Source: Candidatus Epulonipiscium sp. (lineage in GTDB: Bacteria; Bacillota; Clostridia; Lachnospirales; Defluviitaleaceae). Taken from it: 33,972 nucleotides of DNA. The stretch is taken from assembly GCA_012518815.1 (NCBI GenBank), contig JAAYRK010000039.1, positions 1-33,972 on the forward strand, read 5' to 3'. The notes below the pieces were generated by a model. That model ran no database searches. It was not told where the DNA came from and was given only the letters and a program-made list of their open reading frames with translations. Of the stretch, positions 1 through 7,700 are shown piece after piece; positions within the stretch are counted from its first letter, which is position 1, and each line of letters opens with the position of its first letter. The translations under genes were made by a program, and so were the position numbers.

Positions 1-281
1 GCTAATTCTCTCATTCTTTGAAGGATTGCGTGAGTTTCATTTAAAGCACCTTCTGCAGTTTGAATAAGAGAAATACCGTCTTGAGCATTTCTTGAAGCTT
101 GATTTAATCCTCTGATTTGAGCACGCATTTTTTCAGAAATAGAAAGACCAGCTGCGTCGTCTCCTGCACGGTTAATTCTTAAACCAGAGCTTAATTTTTC
201 GATTGATTTTGATTGTCCAGTTGCATTGATACCAAGTTGTCTGTGAGCATTAATAGCTTGCATATTGTTATTAATAATCAT
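1..281 (-). CDS. hag: Flagellin, N-terminal part (cut by window edge)
   Basis: Translating the minus strand from the ATG at 281 gives a typical flagellin N-terminus, beginning [17 protein letters not shown] and continuing through [19 protein letters not shown]. About 93 residues are present and the gene runs off the left edge. This conserved D0/D1 region forms the coiled-coil core of the filament and is recognised by the export apparatus. The SD (AAGGAGG) lies 8 nt upstream. The gene is last in the flgM-flgN-flgK-flgL-fliW-csrA-hag order, and has its own sigma-D promoter and a leader with two candidate CsrA sites. Identity as flagellin is secure; the variable centre and C-terminus cannot be seen. 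Confidence 0.95.
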   Translation of the reverse strand, partial: MIINNNMQAINAHRQLGINATGQSKSIEKLSSGLRINRAGDDAAGLSISEKMRAQIRGLNQASRNAQDGISLIQTAEGALNETHAILQRMREL

Positions 282-285
282 ACAT

Positions 286-320
286 ATTCCTCCTTGAATT
301 TTTATTTAGGCATCCTTGCC
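286..320 (-). promoter_or_regulatory. Two candidate CsrA-binding hairpins in hag leader
   Basis: On the minus strand, positions 320-309 read GGCAAGGATGCC, a 4-bp stem (GGCA/TGCC) presenting AGGA in the loop. This is close to the CsrA consensus ACARGGAUG. About 22 nt downstream, positions 298-286 read TTCAAGGAGGAAT, where ATTC/GAAT can close a loop holding the SD. Two GGA-in-loop sites, the second over the SD, is the arrangement known for the B. subtilis hag leader. CsrA bound here should block hag translation until FliW sequesters CsrA. The hairpins are seen; the binding is inferred. Confidence 0.75.
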
Positions 321-331
321 TATAATTAGAT

Positions 332-345
332 GAGTTGGCCAACTC
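332..345. repeat. Perfect 14-bp palindrome in hag leader
   Basis: GAGTTGGCCAACTC is a perfect dyad lying between the predicted sigma-D start point (near 354) and the first CsrA hairpin of the hag leader. It could be a DNA operator, or an RNA element such as a dimerisation or 5'-stability structure. No function is assigned. Confidence 0.6.
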
Positions 346-360
346 TTCTTTTCACTTTTT

Positions 361-388
361 ATATCGTCTTATATTTTAATAAACTTTA
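361..388 (-). promoter_or_regulatory. Sigma-D (FliA-type) promoter of hag
   Basis: The minus strand reads TAAA, 16 nt, GACGATAT. The sigma-28/sigma-D consensus is TAAA-N15-GCCGATAT, so the -10 differs by one base and the spacer by one. The same TAAA-N16-GACGATAT arrangement precedes flgM at 6951-6978, which supports both calls. It predicts a leader of about 70 nt before the hag start codon. Confidence 0.8.
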
Positions 389-419
389 TAGTTTTTTTAA
401 AAAAAATATCTTTTTCGAC

Positions 420-647
420 TTATTTTTTAAAAATATCTTTAATTGAATTGAAATTATTGACATTTATTTGTGATGCTATCCTATTTTCTTCTTGAATTTC
501 CAGATATATTTCTTTTCTATGTATTGGCACATTTTTTGGTGCTTCAATTCCTAGTTTTACTTTATCTCCTTGAATTTCTAATATTTTTATTTCTATTTTG
601 TCACCAATGATTATAGATTCTTCTTTTTTCCTAGTTAATGCCAACAT
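420..647 (-). CDS. csrA: Carbon storage regulator CsrA (translational repressor)
   Basis: CsrA is a small homodimeric RNA-binding protein that blocks ribosome access at GGA-containing hairpins. In Firmicutes its main target is hag mRNA. The product is 75 residues and begins [16 protein letters not shown], with the family's typical beta-strand pattern and the [15 protein letters not shown] segment that forms the RNA-binding face. I chose the ATG at 647 over a GTG at 656 because the family starts with MLxLTRK and the SD (GAAGGTG) is correctly spaced only for the ATG. This start lies 1 nt after the fliW stop, so translation is probably coupled. The C-terminal tail is slightly long and rich in Asn and Ile. 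Confidence 0.95.
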   Translation of the reverse strand: MLALTRKKEESIIIGDKIEIKILEIQGDKVKLGIEAPKNVPIHRKEIYLEIQEENRIASQINVNNFNSIKDIFKK

Positions 648-648
648 A

Positions 649-1113
649 TTATACACCTTCCTTCGTGGAAGTATATTCTGTCAAATCATTAAAAATGTTG
701 TGCCTTATTTCATATTCTTCATTTTCAGCTATTATTTGCATTCCCTTTTTTGTTATTGTGTTAATCACAATAGGTGCCTTTAAATTAACAGTCATCTTTT
801 TATAATTTTCTGGAATAACAACTATACAATAAAGTGCTAAGTCATTAGCACTAAAATCTCCTAAGCTTTTAATCAGGTCATCATCCACTTTAGGTGAATA
901 ATTACTATAAATCTTTGTTGGGTTTAAAAGGGCAAAAGCAATATTTTCATCCTCAACGGATTGAAGCCAGCAAAAAGGAGAATCTTCATTTTCTTCATCA
1001 CATATTAATACGTATTTTTTATTATTAGGAAAGCCTGGAATGCCTTCTTCAAAAATAAGAATCTTATCTTCTTGTATTTGTATTTGGCCAAAGTGCTTGG
1101 TATTTAGAATCAT
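649..1113 (-). CDS. fliW: Flagellar assembly factor FliW (CsrA antagonist)
   Basis: FliW binds CsrA non-competitively and also binds flagellin. Flagellin that builds up in the cytoplasm displaces FliW, which then frees CsrA to shut off hag translation. The protein has 154 residues, the usual family length, and begins [13 protein letters not shown] followed by the characteristic FEEGIPGF motif. The SD is GGAGGG, 6 nt before the ATG. It is adjacent to csrA (1-nt gap), and with the hag leader sites the whole partner switch is visible within 1.1 kb. A probable terminator separates it from flgL upstream. Confidence 0.93.
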   Translation of the reverse strand: MILNTKHFGQIQIQEDKILIFEEGIPGFPNNKKYVLICDEENEDSPFCWLQSVEDENIAFALLNPTKIYSNYSPKVDDDLIKSLGDFSANDLALYCIVVIPENYKKMTVNLKAPIVINTITKKGMQIIAENEEYEIRHNIFNDLTEYTSTKEGV

Positions 1114-1166
1114 TGTTTTCCCTCCATTATCTGTTAAGGTATTTATAATTTTATATCAAAAGTTAT

Positions 1167-1191
1167 AAAAAGGGAACGGTGTTTCCGTTCC
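1167..1191 (-). terminator. Probable intrinsic terminator between flgL and fliW
   Basis: A 7-bp stem GGAACGG/CCGTTCC with a 5-nt loop is followed on the minus strand by CTTTTTAT. It starts 14 nt after the flgL stop. The U tract is short, so read-through into fliW-csrA is likely. Confidence 0.6.
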
Positions 1192-1205
1192 TATTTTTAT
1201 ATAAT

Positions 1206-2546
1206 TCATCTTATAAAGTCTACTAAAGTAGGTTGAATGATTCTTGAAGTTGCCATTAAAGAAGATAAGTATACTGATTGTTGAATACTAAATTGAGTAT
1301 ATACTTCTTCTAAATCTGCATCTTCATTTGCAGACATCAATTCAGTAAAGTTTACTTCATCGGAGCTTAGTCTGTTTTCAATAAATTCAAGTCTTTTCAT
1401 ACGGCTTCCCAAGTCTGCATGTTGGGTAGATAAGGTAGCCATGTGATTATCAAATTTCCCAATCATTGAATCAAATATTCTTCCAAGAGAAATTTCATCA
1501 GTCTTTGGCCTTAATCCTGCTTCGATTTCTTCCATTCTTTTATCGTAAGTTTCAACATATCTAATTAATTCATCAATATCTTGCATTAATTCTGGAGTAA
1601 TTATAGAATTTCCTAGTGTGTTTACAGTAATTTTGCTATTAGTACTTACTTCATATTTCATTTCATCATAAGAAGGAACATAGTCTATAGGATTAGTCGG
1701 ATCTGTTATATCCGTACATGCATAATAGTGTTCAGGTCTAAGGTCCCCTTCTATAAAATTAGTTTTTTGAAAGCTAATTTCAATATTTGTAAGAGTATCT
1801 GGTAGATCCAAAGGATTAAAAATAACCTCACCTGAATCTCTTAACACATACACAGTTCCTGCAGGGGGCAAATCATAAGGCCCATCTCCAGAATCTATAG
1901 CTGTAGGAAGATCTGTAGATTCTTTTTCTACTACGGTAAGAGCAGTTAAAACTCCTCCATCTTCTACTTGGACAGTTGTTCCTACATCGATATTTCCATA
2001 AGGTAAGCGGATTCTTGTAAATTCAAGCTCCGACATCTTTATATTTTCTATATCTTCCTTTGCATAATTTAGATCTAACTGAAACGTTCTTGAAGAATCT
2101 TTTTCATCGTAAATAAGTTTTGTATCTGTCTTAAAACCAGTAAATGCATATCTACCTGCATAATTTACATTTCCCTCAAGAACTAATTGGTTTTTTAATT
2201 GCCTAAGTTCGTGTACAATTTTTTCTCTTTCTTCAGTAGTTAAGGTATCTGATGTTGCTTGAACACAGCGGTCTCTCATAGAATCAAGTATAGATCTCAT
2301 ATTCTTTAGAGCCTGCTCTGTTGTTTCCATCCATGATCTTGCCTGTTTTACGTTATCTTGATATTGTTTAAGCTCTGCAACATTTGTTCTAAATTTTAAA
2401 GCTCTTCCAGCTATAATAGGATCATCCGATGGTTTTTGAATCTTTTTTAAAGTATTCATTTGCATATAAATATCATTAAGTCTTTGGGTGTTCCTATTTA
2501 AGCCTAAAAGCATATTGTTAACCATCATTCGATTAGTAATCCGCAT
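1206..2546 (-). CDS. flgL: Flagellar hook-filament junction protein FlgL (HAP3)
   Basis: FlgL is the second junction protein between hook and filament and resembles flagellin at both ends. The 446-residue product begins MRITNRMMVNNMLLGLNRN, and residues 1-130 are the helical flagellin-like N-terminal region (QKPSDDPIIAGRALKFR). The C-terminus has the paired helix (ANEDADLEEVYTQFSIQQS, then SLMATSRIIQPTLVDFIR). It is longer than B. subtilis FlgL (about 300 residues) because of a central beta-rich insert around residues 185-300. The ATG has an AGGGGTG SD and lies 10 nt after the upstream flgK-like stop, as expected inside the flgK-flgL operon. Confidence 0.92.
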   Translation of the reverse strand: MRITNRMMVNNMLLGLNRNTQRLNDIYMQMNTLKKIQKPSDDPIIAGRALKFRTNVAELKQYQDNVKQARSWMETTEQALKNMRSILDSMRDRCVQATSDTLTTEEREKIVHELRQLKNQLVLEGNVNYAGRYAFTGFKTDTKLIYDEKDSSRTFQLDLNYAKEDIENIKMSELEFTRIRLPYGNIDVGTTVQVEDGGVLTALTVVEKESTDLPTAIDSGDGPYDLPPAGTVYVLRDSGEVIFNPLDLPDTLTNIEISFQKTNFIEGDLRPEHYYACTDITDPTNPIDYVPSYDEMKYEVSTNSKITVNTLGNSIITPELMQDIDELIRYVETYDKRMEEIEAGLRPKTDEISLGRIFDSMIGKFDNHMATLSTQHADLGSRMKRLEFIENRLSSDEVNFTELMSANEDADLEEVYTQFSIQQSVYLSSLMATSRIIQPTLVDFIR

Positions 2547-2556
2547 ATATTCACCC

Positions 2557-4410
2557 CTAACTTACTCCCATACGGTTAATGGTTACATCATATATTTGAT
2601 CCATAACCGAAATCATCTTTGCAGCAGCATTATACATCTGCTGGAATTGTATCATATTTACCATTTCTTCGTTAATATCTACTCCGCTTACAGCCGTTCT
2701 TTGGTTTTCTACTGCCATGGTAATATTTGTTTGAGTTTTTTCAAACATATTAGCTTGTTTTGCATTAATTCCTAATTCACTTACTATAGAATTCATATAT
2801 GAATCGGCAGTACCTTCTCTAAATAAATGGGTATTATTTCTTAATGCTTTAAAGGCTTCAATAAAACCATTCCCACTTGGTAAGCCTTGTCCATCCAAAG
2901 CAGCGGCTATATTGCTAACATTTTCTAATATATCTTTTGCAAGAGAAAAATTTTCTGCTGTTATCTTTTCATATCTTAAAAGTTCTGATGCAAAATCATC
3001 TCTTCCTTTTGCTTCTCCGTTTTCCTTATAAGCAAAGAAGTAATATCCTTTTTCTCCTTCTAAATTAATACCATTTAGATGTCCTCCGTACATATTTTCT
3101 ATGTCTTGGCCCATTCTGTCTTTACCTTCATTGACTGCTCTTGCAAAAGTCCTTACAAATTCGTTTAATCTGTTAAGATAGTAAGGTATACCTTTATACT
3201 CAATGGCATTTCCAATTTCAACATCAGTAACAGGTTTTTTTACTTCATTCCATCTACCTTCATCTATCTCAAGAGTTATGGTATTAGTTGCATAATCATA
3301 ATTTAAATTACTATATTCAATTTTATATCCGTTTGCTGTAATGATACCTTTACTATCAAGGTCTATTCTACTAGGATTAGAAATTGTTAATATAACTGTT
3401 CCTGTTCCAGTAGCTAACTGGGAATCTAAACTACCTTTAAAATTCTGATTGTTATTACCATCTCTCATATCTATATAGCCTTTTAATTCTCCCCCTAAAT
3501 TAGGATCAGCTATATTAAAATCAAGACCATTTGCCCATTTTATATCATATAAGCCCTCTATATCTTCAGGATTGTATTTAATATCATCTCCAGCAGAATT
3601 TTCTCTTGGGACCAATCTTAATTCTGTAGCATAAAAATGATCTACTAAAATCTGTCCATTAATTTTAACTCTAAAATGCTTTTCACTCTTGTCCCTATAC
3701 TCAACTCCACTATATTTTCCGCTTATTACATCTGGATTTGTTTCTATTTCTTCAACTTCAACATTAACAATCTTAGAAAGCTGATCAACTAATTTAGCCC
3801 TTTCATCCCTAAGGTCATTTGCTTTACTTCCATCCATTTCATATTTAAAAATTTGTTTGTTTAAACTTTGTATTTTTCTTGCAATAACATTTATTTCTTC
3901 AACCTTGGTTTTTATTTCAAAGTTTAAATCTCTTTGATACTTTTTTAAATGTTGGGCTGTTGAATTAAAATATTCTGTTAAAGTAACTCCTGCTTCCTTT
4001 AGAGCACTTCTGTGTTCTCCACTATCTGCATTATTTACTACTCCATTTATTGCTTCAAAAAGATTGTTAAAAATAACATTAAATCCTGAATCTGAAGGCT
4101 CATTAAAAAGACTCTCTATTAATGAAAGCTGAGTCTTTTTAACACTATATTGACCTAATATAGAGTTTTCCGACCAATATTTAGTATCCAGATAAAAACT
4201 TCTTATTTGGTTTATTCCATATACTTCAGATCCTGTTCCTATCATACCTTTTCCAGTAGCCGTAGGAAGAGGATTTGTAGCTCTTTGTTCTGCTATTTGT
4301 CTACTATATCCCTTTGTATTAGCATTGGATATATTGTGTGATGTTACATCCAGGGCTGTCCGTGCAGTAAATAAACCGCTAGTTGCAGTATTAAATCCTA
4401 AAAAACCCAC
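2557..4410 (-). CDS. flgK: Flagellar hook-associated protein FlgK (HAP1), second copy
   Basis: FlgK forms the first ring of the hook-filament junction. The 617-residue protein has the N-terminal rod/hook motif (FNTATSGLFTARTALDVTS, HNISNANTKGYSRQ) and the C-terminal family motif (NEEMVNMIQFQQMYNAAAKM, then VTINRMG). The start codon appears to be GTG, with AAGGGGTG correctly spaced before it. It follows a shorter paralog (4434-6071) by 23 nt and precedes flgL by 10 nt. Its length and its place next to flgL make it the better candidate for the standard FlgK; which copy does the classical job cannot be told from sequence alone. Confidence 0.93.
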   Translation of the reverse strand: MGFLGFNTATSGLFTARTALDVTSHNISNANTKGYSRQIAEQRATNPLPTATGKGMIGTGSEVYGINQIRSFYLDTKYWSENSILGQYSVKKTQLSLIESLFNEPSDSGFNVIFNNLFEAINGVVNNADSGEHRSALKEAGVTLTEYFNSTAQHLKKYQRDLNFEIKTKVEEINVIARKIQSLNKQIFKYEMDGSKANDLRDERAKLVDQLSKIVNVEVEEIETNPDVISGKYSGVEYRDKSEKHFRVKINGQILVDHFYATELRLVPRENSAGDDIKYNPEDIEGLYDIKWANGLDFNIADPNLGGELKGYIDMRDGNNNQNFKGSLDSQLATGTGTVILTISNPSRIDLDSKGIITANGYKIEYSNLNYDYATNTITLEIDEGRWNEVKKPVTDVEIGNAIEYKGIPYYLNRLNEFVRTFARAVNEGKDRMGQDIENMYGGHLNGINLEGEKGYYFFAYKENGEAKGRDDFASELLRYEKITAENFSLAKDILENVSNIAAALDGQGLPSGNGFIEAFKALRNNTHLFREGTADSYMNSIVSELGINAKQANMFEKTQTNITMAVENQRTAVSGVDINEEMVNMIQFQQMYNAAAKMISVMDQIYDVTINRMGVS

Positions 4411-4433
4411 CTAATCACCCCTTTAGTGCCAAA

Positions 4434-6071
4434 TTATCTTCCTACAAGTCCCATTCGGTTAACAATGGTATCAATCATAGAATCTACGATATTAACAACT
4501 CTTGCAGAAGCATTATATGCGTGTTGATATTTCATCATATTGGTCATTTCTTCATCTACAGATACACTTGACATTGCATTTCTTAAATTATCTACATGAT
4601 TAACCACTATCTGCTTGTCTTCAAATCTTCTAATAAACTCATTTCCTTCTGTTCCAATTCTAGTAACAAATTCAGCATAATAATTTTGGAAATTTAATTT
4701 TTGATTATTAGCTATCTGTACATTTTCATCATTCCATGCTAATAAAATGTCTTGAATAATTGAATCATCTCCAACATAACCTGATCTGGATAAAGGTAAA
4801 AAATTATACCCTCCTTCATTTAAAAGGGCAGGATTTATTCTAATATTTCCAGCAGAGTACAAGGTACTTACATCATTAGGATCTTCTTCTATATAATTTC
4901 CTGCTGCATCAAATCTAGCAACACTAATTCTAGAAAAAAGCTCTATATGCATAGTCTTATCTTTATCCTGTCCCATAGGTGCATTAGCTTCTTTTTCTAA
5001 AGTCACTGGATCATATGGAGATAAAATATTATTTATTGTAGTAACTATACTATTTACTAAAGTATCAAATTCCTTTTGGATCTTAGGAATCAAGAAACAA
5101 TTCCCTTCATCTTCCATGGTTTTTTTGTCATTTAAGGTAATTTCCGTCCAATCAGTTGTATGATTGGCCACTACATTTCCTCTAGATAAAATTAACGCTT
5201 TTAACTTTCCTAAATCGTTTCCAAATTCAGAGGTAACATCTTTATTAGTTTTAATTACATCTTCTCCAGTATCCTCCCAAACTGCTTTTTGGAAAGGACT
5301 CATAGATTCTGCCTGTACTAATTTCAATTTATTAATAAATTTATCGTGAATTAATAAATGTCCTTCTGCTTTAACCTGAACCCGTCCAGTAGCATCTTCA
5401 TAATATTGTATATCAATCAATTCTGCTAACTCGTCTAATGCCTTATTTCTTGCATCTCTATAATCATTGGCATTATCTCCGTTTATTTCATATTTCATTA
5501 TTTTTTCATTTAAATCTATAATTTGAACTGCTAAGGAATTAATTCTATCAACGGTTTCCTTAACTTGATTATTTAAATCATACTGATAAGCAGTCAATTG
5601 ATTTGCAATATGATTAACTTTATCTACAAAAACTGCTGCACTTTGAATAAAGGCCTTTCTTTCATCTATTCCATCGGGAGCAGTAGCTAAACGATTGACT
5701 TGTCTCCAAAAATCCATCATTACATCACTAAGACTTTCCCCGTTAATTTCTCCCAAAATAGATTCTACTTCATCTATACTTGACCTCATTACATTATAAA
5801 ACTGATAAGAGCTGATTTCAGTACGATAATTTCTATCTAAAAAGAAATCTCTAATTTGTCTAATTTCTGTAACATCTACTCCGGAACCTACAGAAAGGAT
5901 TGTATTCCCTTTTATCCCTATATCTGAATAAAAACTGTCATTTTGTAAGGCCTGTTGCCTTACATATCCCGGGGTGTTTATATTCGTTAAATTATGTCCG
6001 GTTACATTAAGTCCTGCCTGACTTGCATTTAATCCGGATATAGCTCTACTTAAGCTAGCCATGGAACTCAA
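4434..6071 (-). CDS. flgK: FlgK-like hook-associated protein, first copy
   Basis: This 545-residue protein carries the same two terminal signatures as the gene downstream of it: an N-terminal rod domain (ISGLNASQAGLNVTGHNLTN, then INTPGYVRQ) and a C-terminal domain (DEEMTNMMKYQHAYNASARV, then IVNRMGLVGR). The middle (residues 130-450) differs strongly from the other copy in sequence and length, so this is an old duplication, not a recent tandem copy. A TTG at 6071 is preferred because GGGGGG lies about 6 nt upstream; an ATG nine bases later would be too far from it. flgN, encoding the likely export chaperone, is 12 nt upstream. Confidence 0.9.
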   Translation of the reverse strand: MSSMASLSRAISGLNASQAGLNVTGHNLTNINTPGYVRQQALQNDSFYSDIGIKGNTILSVGSGVDVTEIRQIRDFFLDRNYRTEISSYQFYNVMRSSIDEVESILGEINGESLSDVMMDFWRQVNRLATAPDGIDERKAFIQSAAVFVDKVNHIANQLTAYQYDLNNQVKETVDRINSLAVQIIDLNEKIMKYEINGDNANDYRDARNKALDELAELIDIQYYEDATGRVQVKAEGHLLIHDKFINKLKLVQAESMSPFQKAVWEDTGEDVIKTNKDVTSEFGNDLGKLKALILSRGNVVANHTTDWTEITLNDKKTMEDEGNCFLIPKIQKEFDTLVNSIVTTINNILSPYDPVTLEKEANAPMGQDKDKTMHIELFSRISVARFDAAGNYIEEDPNDVSTLYSAGNIRINPALLNEGGYNFLPLSRSGYVGDDSIIQDILLAWNDENVQIANNQKLNFQNYYAEFVTRIGTEGNEFIRRFEDKQIVVNHVDNLRNAMSSVSVDEEMTNMMKYQHAYNASARVVNIVDSMIDTIVNRMGLVGR

Positions 6072-6083
6072 AATAATCCCCCC

Positions 6084-6590
6084 CTATTGCTTTGCATCAA
6101 AGAAGCTCTTACCTTCAAGGTCTTGCACTTGTCCTCTTTGACTATAATCATTAGTAGTATAAGAATATTTGCTTTGTATAGCATTAATTGTATAATCAAT
6201 CATCTCAATAGATTGATTAAGTAGGATTCTATTTTGATCGTTTACCCTTTTTAATTCTGATATCAAAGCTTGTATTTTTTGTTGTATTTCTCTTAACTTT
6301 TTGGATTCTTGTACAGTGTCTTTTAGTTTATCAAGTAGTTTACTTATAGTAAGGGTATCTTTGTTTTCATTTAAAACCAATGCTATGTCTTCTATAATCT
6401 CTTCTCTTTTTTTCTCAAGCTTTATAGTCTTTCCTACTATTTCTTGTTCGTGACTTGTTAAGTTTTGAAGAGAAACAACATCTCCCTCTACGATAATATC
6501 AGTTTTTCCCTTGGAAATTTTCAATAGCTCTTCATAACAGGATATTTCTTCAGTTAAAACATCTATTAGCTCATTTATTAAACCCGCCAT
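6084..6590 (-). CDS. flgN: FlgN-like export chaperone for FlgK/FlgL
   Basis: FlgN proteins are cytoplasmic coiled-coil chaperones that keep FlgK and FlgL unfolded for type III export. The 168-residue product is almost entirely helical and charged, with long heptad-like stretches (for example KLLDKLKDTVQESKKLREIQ). Similarity in this family is weak, so the call leans on gene position, directly between flgM and flgK as in B. subtilis (yvyG). The ATG at 6590 is chosen because GGAGG lies 5 nt upstream; a TTG four codons earlier would overlap that SD. Confidence 0.85.
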   Translation of the reverse strand: MAGLINELIDVLTEEISCYEELLKISKGKTDIIVEGDVVSLQNLTSHEQEIVGKTIKLEKKREEIIEDIALVLNENKDTLTISKLLDKLKDTVQESKKLREIQQKIQALISELKRVNDQNRILLNQSIEMIDYTINAIQSKYSYTTNDYSQRGQVQDLEGKSFFDAKQ

Positions 6591-6608
6591 AGAAACCTCC
6601 AACCATTC

Positions 6609-6887
6609 CTATATCTTCATATCAAATATACTATCGACTATCTTTTCGGCAAGTTCTTCGGCACTAATATCATAATTTCCTGATTGAATCCTTTGTTTTA
6701 TTTCTTCAACTTTTTCTTCTCTAATATCTGGTACTTTGGATACGGCTTTAAGAGCTTTTTGATAATCCTTGCCTTGATTAGACAATGCAACAGTATCTTT
6801 ACCTTCAGTCTTCTTTGCTTTTTCTGTCTTCTTCATTTTTGAAGTGTTATATATTTCCATAATTTTATCTACTCTTGATACCTTCAT
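6609..6887 (-). CDS. flgM: Anti-sigma-D factor FlgM
   Basis: FlgM binds sigma-D (FliA) and blocks late flagellar transcription until it is inactivated or exported when the hook is complete. The 92-residue protein has an unstructured Lys-rich N-terminal half and an amphipathic C-terminal half (VEEIKQRIQSGNYDISAEEL, AEKIVDSIFD) that matches the sigma-binding region of the family. The ATG has an AAGGTGAG SD. flgN follows after 18 nt. A sigma-D promoter at 6951-6978 lies just upstream, giving the expected negative feedback loop. Confidence 0.93.
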   Translation of the reverse strand: MKVSRVDKIMEIYNTSKMKKTEKAKKTEGKDTVALSNQGKDYQKALKAVSKVPDIREEKVEEIKQRIQSGNYDISAEELAEKIVDSIFDMKI

Positions 6888-6950
6888 AAACTCACCTTCT
6901 TTCTAAAAATTAATTACACTCAAAAATAAATCCTTAATCCTCTACTAAAT

Positions 6951-6978
6951 ATATCGTCATTAGAGGACTAAGAATTTA
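6951..6978 (-). promoter_or_regulatory. Sigma-D promoter of flgM operon
   Basis: The minus strand reads TAAA, 16 nt, GACGATAT, with the same -10 octamer and spacing as the hag promoter. An inverted repeat (TCCTCTA at 6938-6944, TAGAGGA at 6961-6967) flanks the -10 box. Transcription would start near 6944 and cover flgM, flgN, both flgK genes and flgL. Confidence 0.78.
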
Positions 6979-6994
6979 GACCTATATACATTAT

Positions 6995-7414
6995 TTAGTT
7001 ATCTTTATTTCTTTTAAGATAATGCATTTTTGATTTTGAGCTATTTGGATAGGGAGCTTTTGTTTTTTCTTTTAATTCATTAGTAATCAATCTCATCCCC
7101 ATTTCTAATTCATAAGCACATCTTTCGCAAAATCTTCCTGTTTTTATTTCTGCACCGCATTTTTCACATTCTATTCCTATAGGAGAATCATTTGTAATAA
7201 TTAATCTTCCTTCTCTAAGATAATGCTTAATAGCTTGAATAGATATGCCTGTTGCCTCAGATACTTCTATCATAGTTGCCCTTGGATGCTCATATAAATA
7301 TTCCTTTAATAACTTAAATTCCTTTTCTTCTTCCTCTTGACAAATAGGACAAATCATTCTTCCTGCAATATATTGAAAAAGTCTATTGCATTTTTTACAA
7401 TTGATTACTTCCAT
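6995..7414 (-). CDS. yvyF: YvyF-like flagellar operon regulator, long form
   Basis: The 139-residue protein has three parts: an N-terminal zinc finger (CKKC at residues 6-9, CPIC near 22-25), a helix-turn-helix (MIEVSEATGISIQAIKHYL, residues 48-66) and a second finger (CEKC, CERC, about residues 83-98). This is the layout of the YvyF family, found just upstream of flgM in flagellated Firmicutes. The molecular role is not well established; the fold suggests DNA binding. The SD GGGG lies 6-7 nt from the ATG. A 107-nt gap with the sigma-D promoter separates it from flgM. Confidence 0.82.
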   Translation of the reverse strand: MEVINCKKCNRLFQYIAGRMICPICQEEEEKEFKLLKEYLYEHPRATMIEVSEATGISIQAIKHYLREGRLIITNDSPIGIECEKCGAEIKTGRFCERCAYELEMGMRLITNELKEKTKAPYPNSSKSKMHYLKRNKDN

Positions 7415-7441
7415 TTGTATCCCCCATTTCTTGTAATATCT

Positions 7442-7690
7442 CTAATCTATTTGTTCATTTTTTCTCTTTTCATCAATGTCAATTCTTCCTTCTTCAACAA
7501 AACGATAAATTGTTTTTACGGGTATTCCCGTTGCATTTGACACTTCCATAACACTGCATCCCCTATGTTTAATAACATAATCCCGCACAACTTTATATTC
7601 AGCTTTATCTTTTTCATAACACTCGTCACAATAAATTCTACCACTTTTATAAAAAAACCGTCCGCAAATTTTGCAAATATCGTATGACAT
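7442..7690 (-). CDS. YvyF-like regulator, short form
   Basis: This 82-residue paralog of the neighbouring YvyF-like protein keeps the first zinc finger (CKICGRFFYKSGRIYCDEC) and the helix-turn-helix (VMEVSNATGIPVKTIYRFV) but lacks the C-terminal finger. It is therefore a reduced version, not a frameshifted one: the reading frame is intact to a natural stop. The ATG at 7690 is used because AGGGGGAG lies just upstream; translation from an earlier codon would overlap comF. It sits 10 nt after comF and 27 nt before the long form. Confidence 0.78.
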   Translation of the reverse strand: MSYDICKICGRFFYKSGRIYCDECYEKDKAEYKVVRDYVIKHRGCSVMEVSNATGIPVKTIYRFVEEGRIDIDEKRKNEQID

Positions 7691-7700
7691 CTTACTCCCC

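Noticed and set aside
400-450. Near-direct repeat of AAAGATATTTTT at the end of csrA
   Set aside because: It is a low-complexity AT stretch without GC pairing, so it is neither a convincing terminator nor a mobile-element mark.
598-783. Plus-strand open frame opposite csrA and fliW
   Set aside because: It is antisense to two well-supported genes, has no SD, and its translation is Phe/Tyr/Leu-rich as expected for the complement of AT-rich coding DNA.
4434-6071. Second flgK as a recent tandem duplication or frameshifted fragment
   Set aside because: The two genes differ throughout the middle and in length, and both frames are intact with complete terminal domains.
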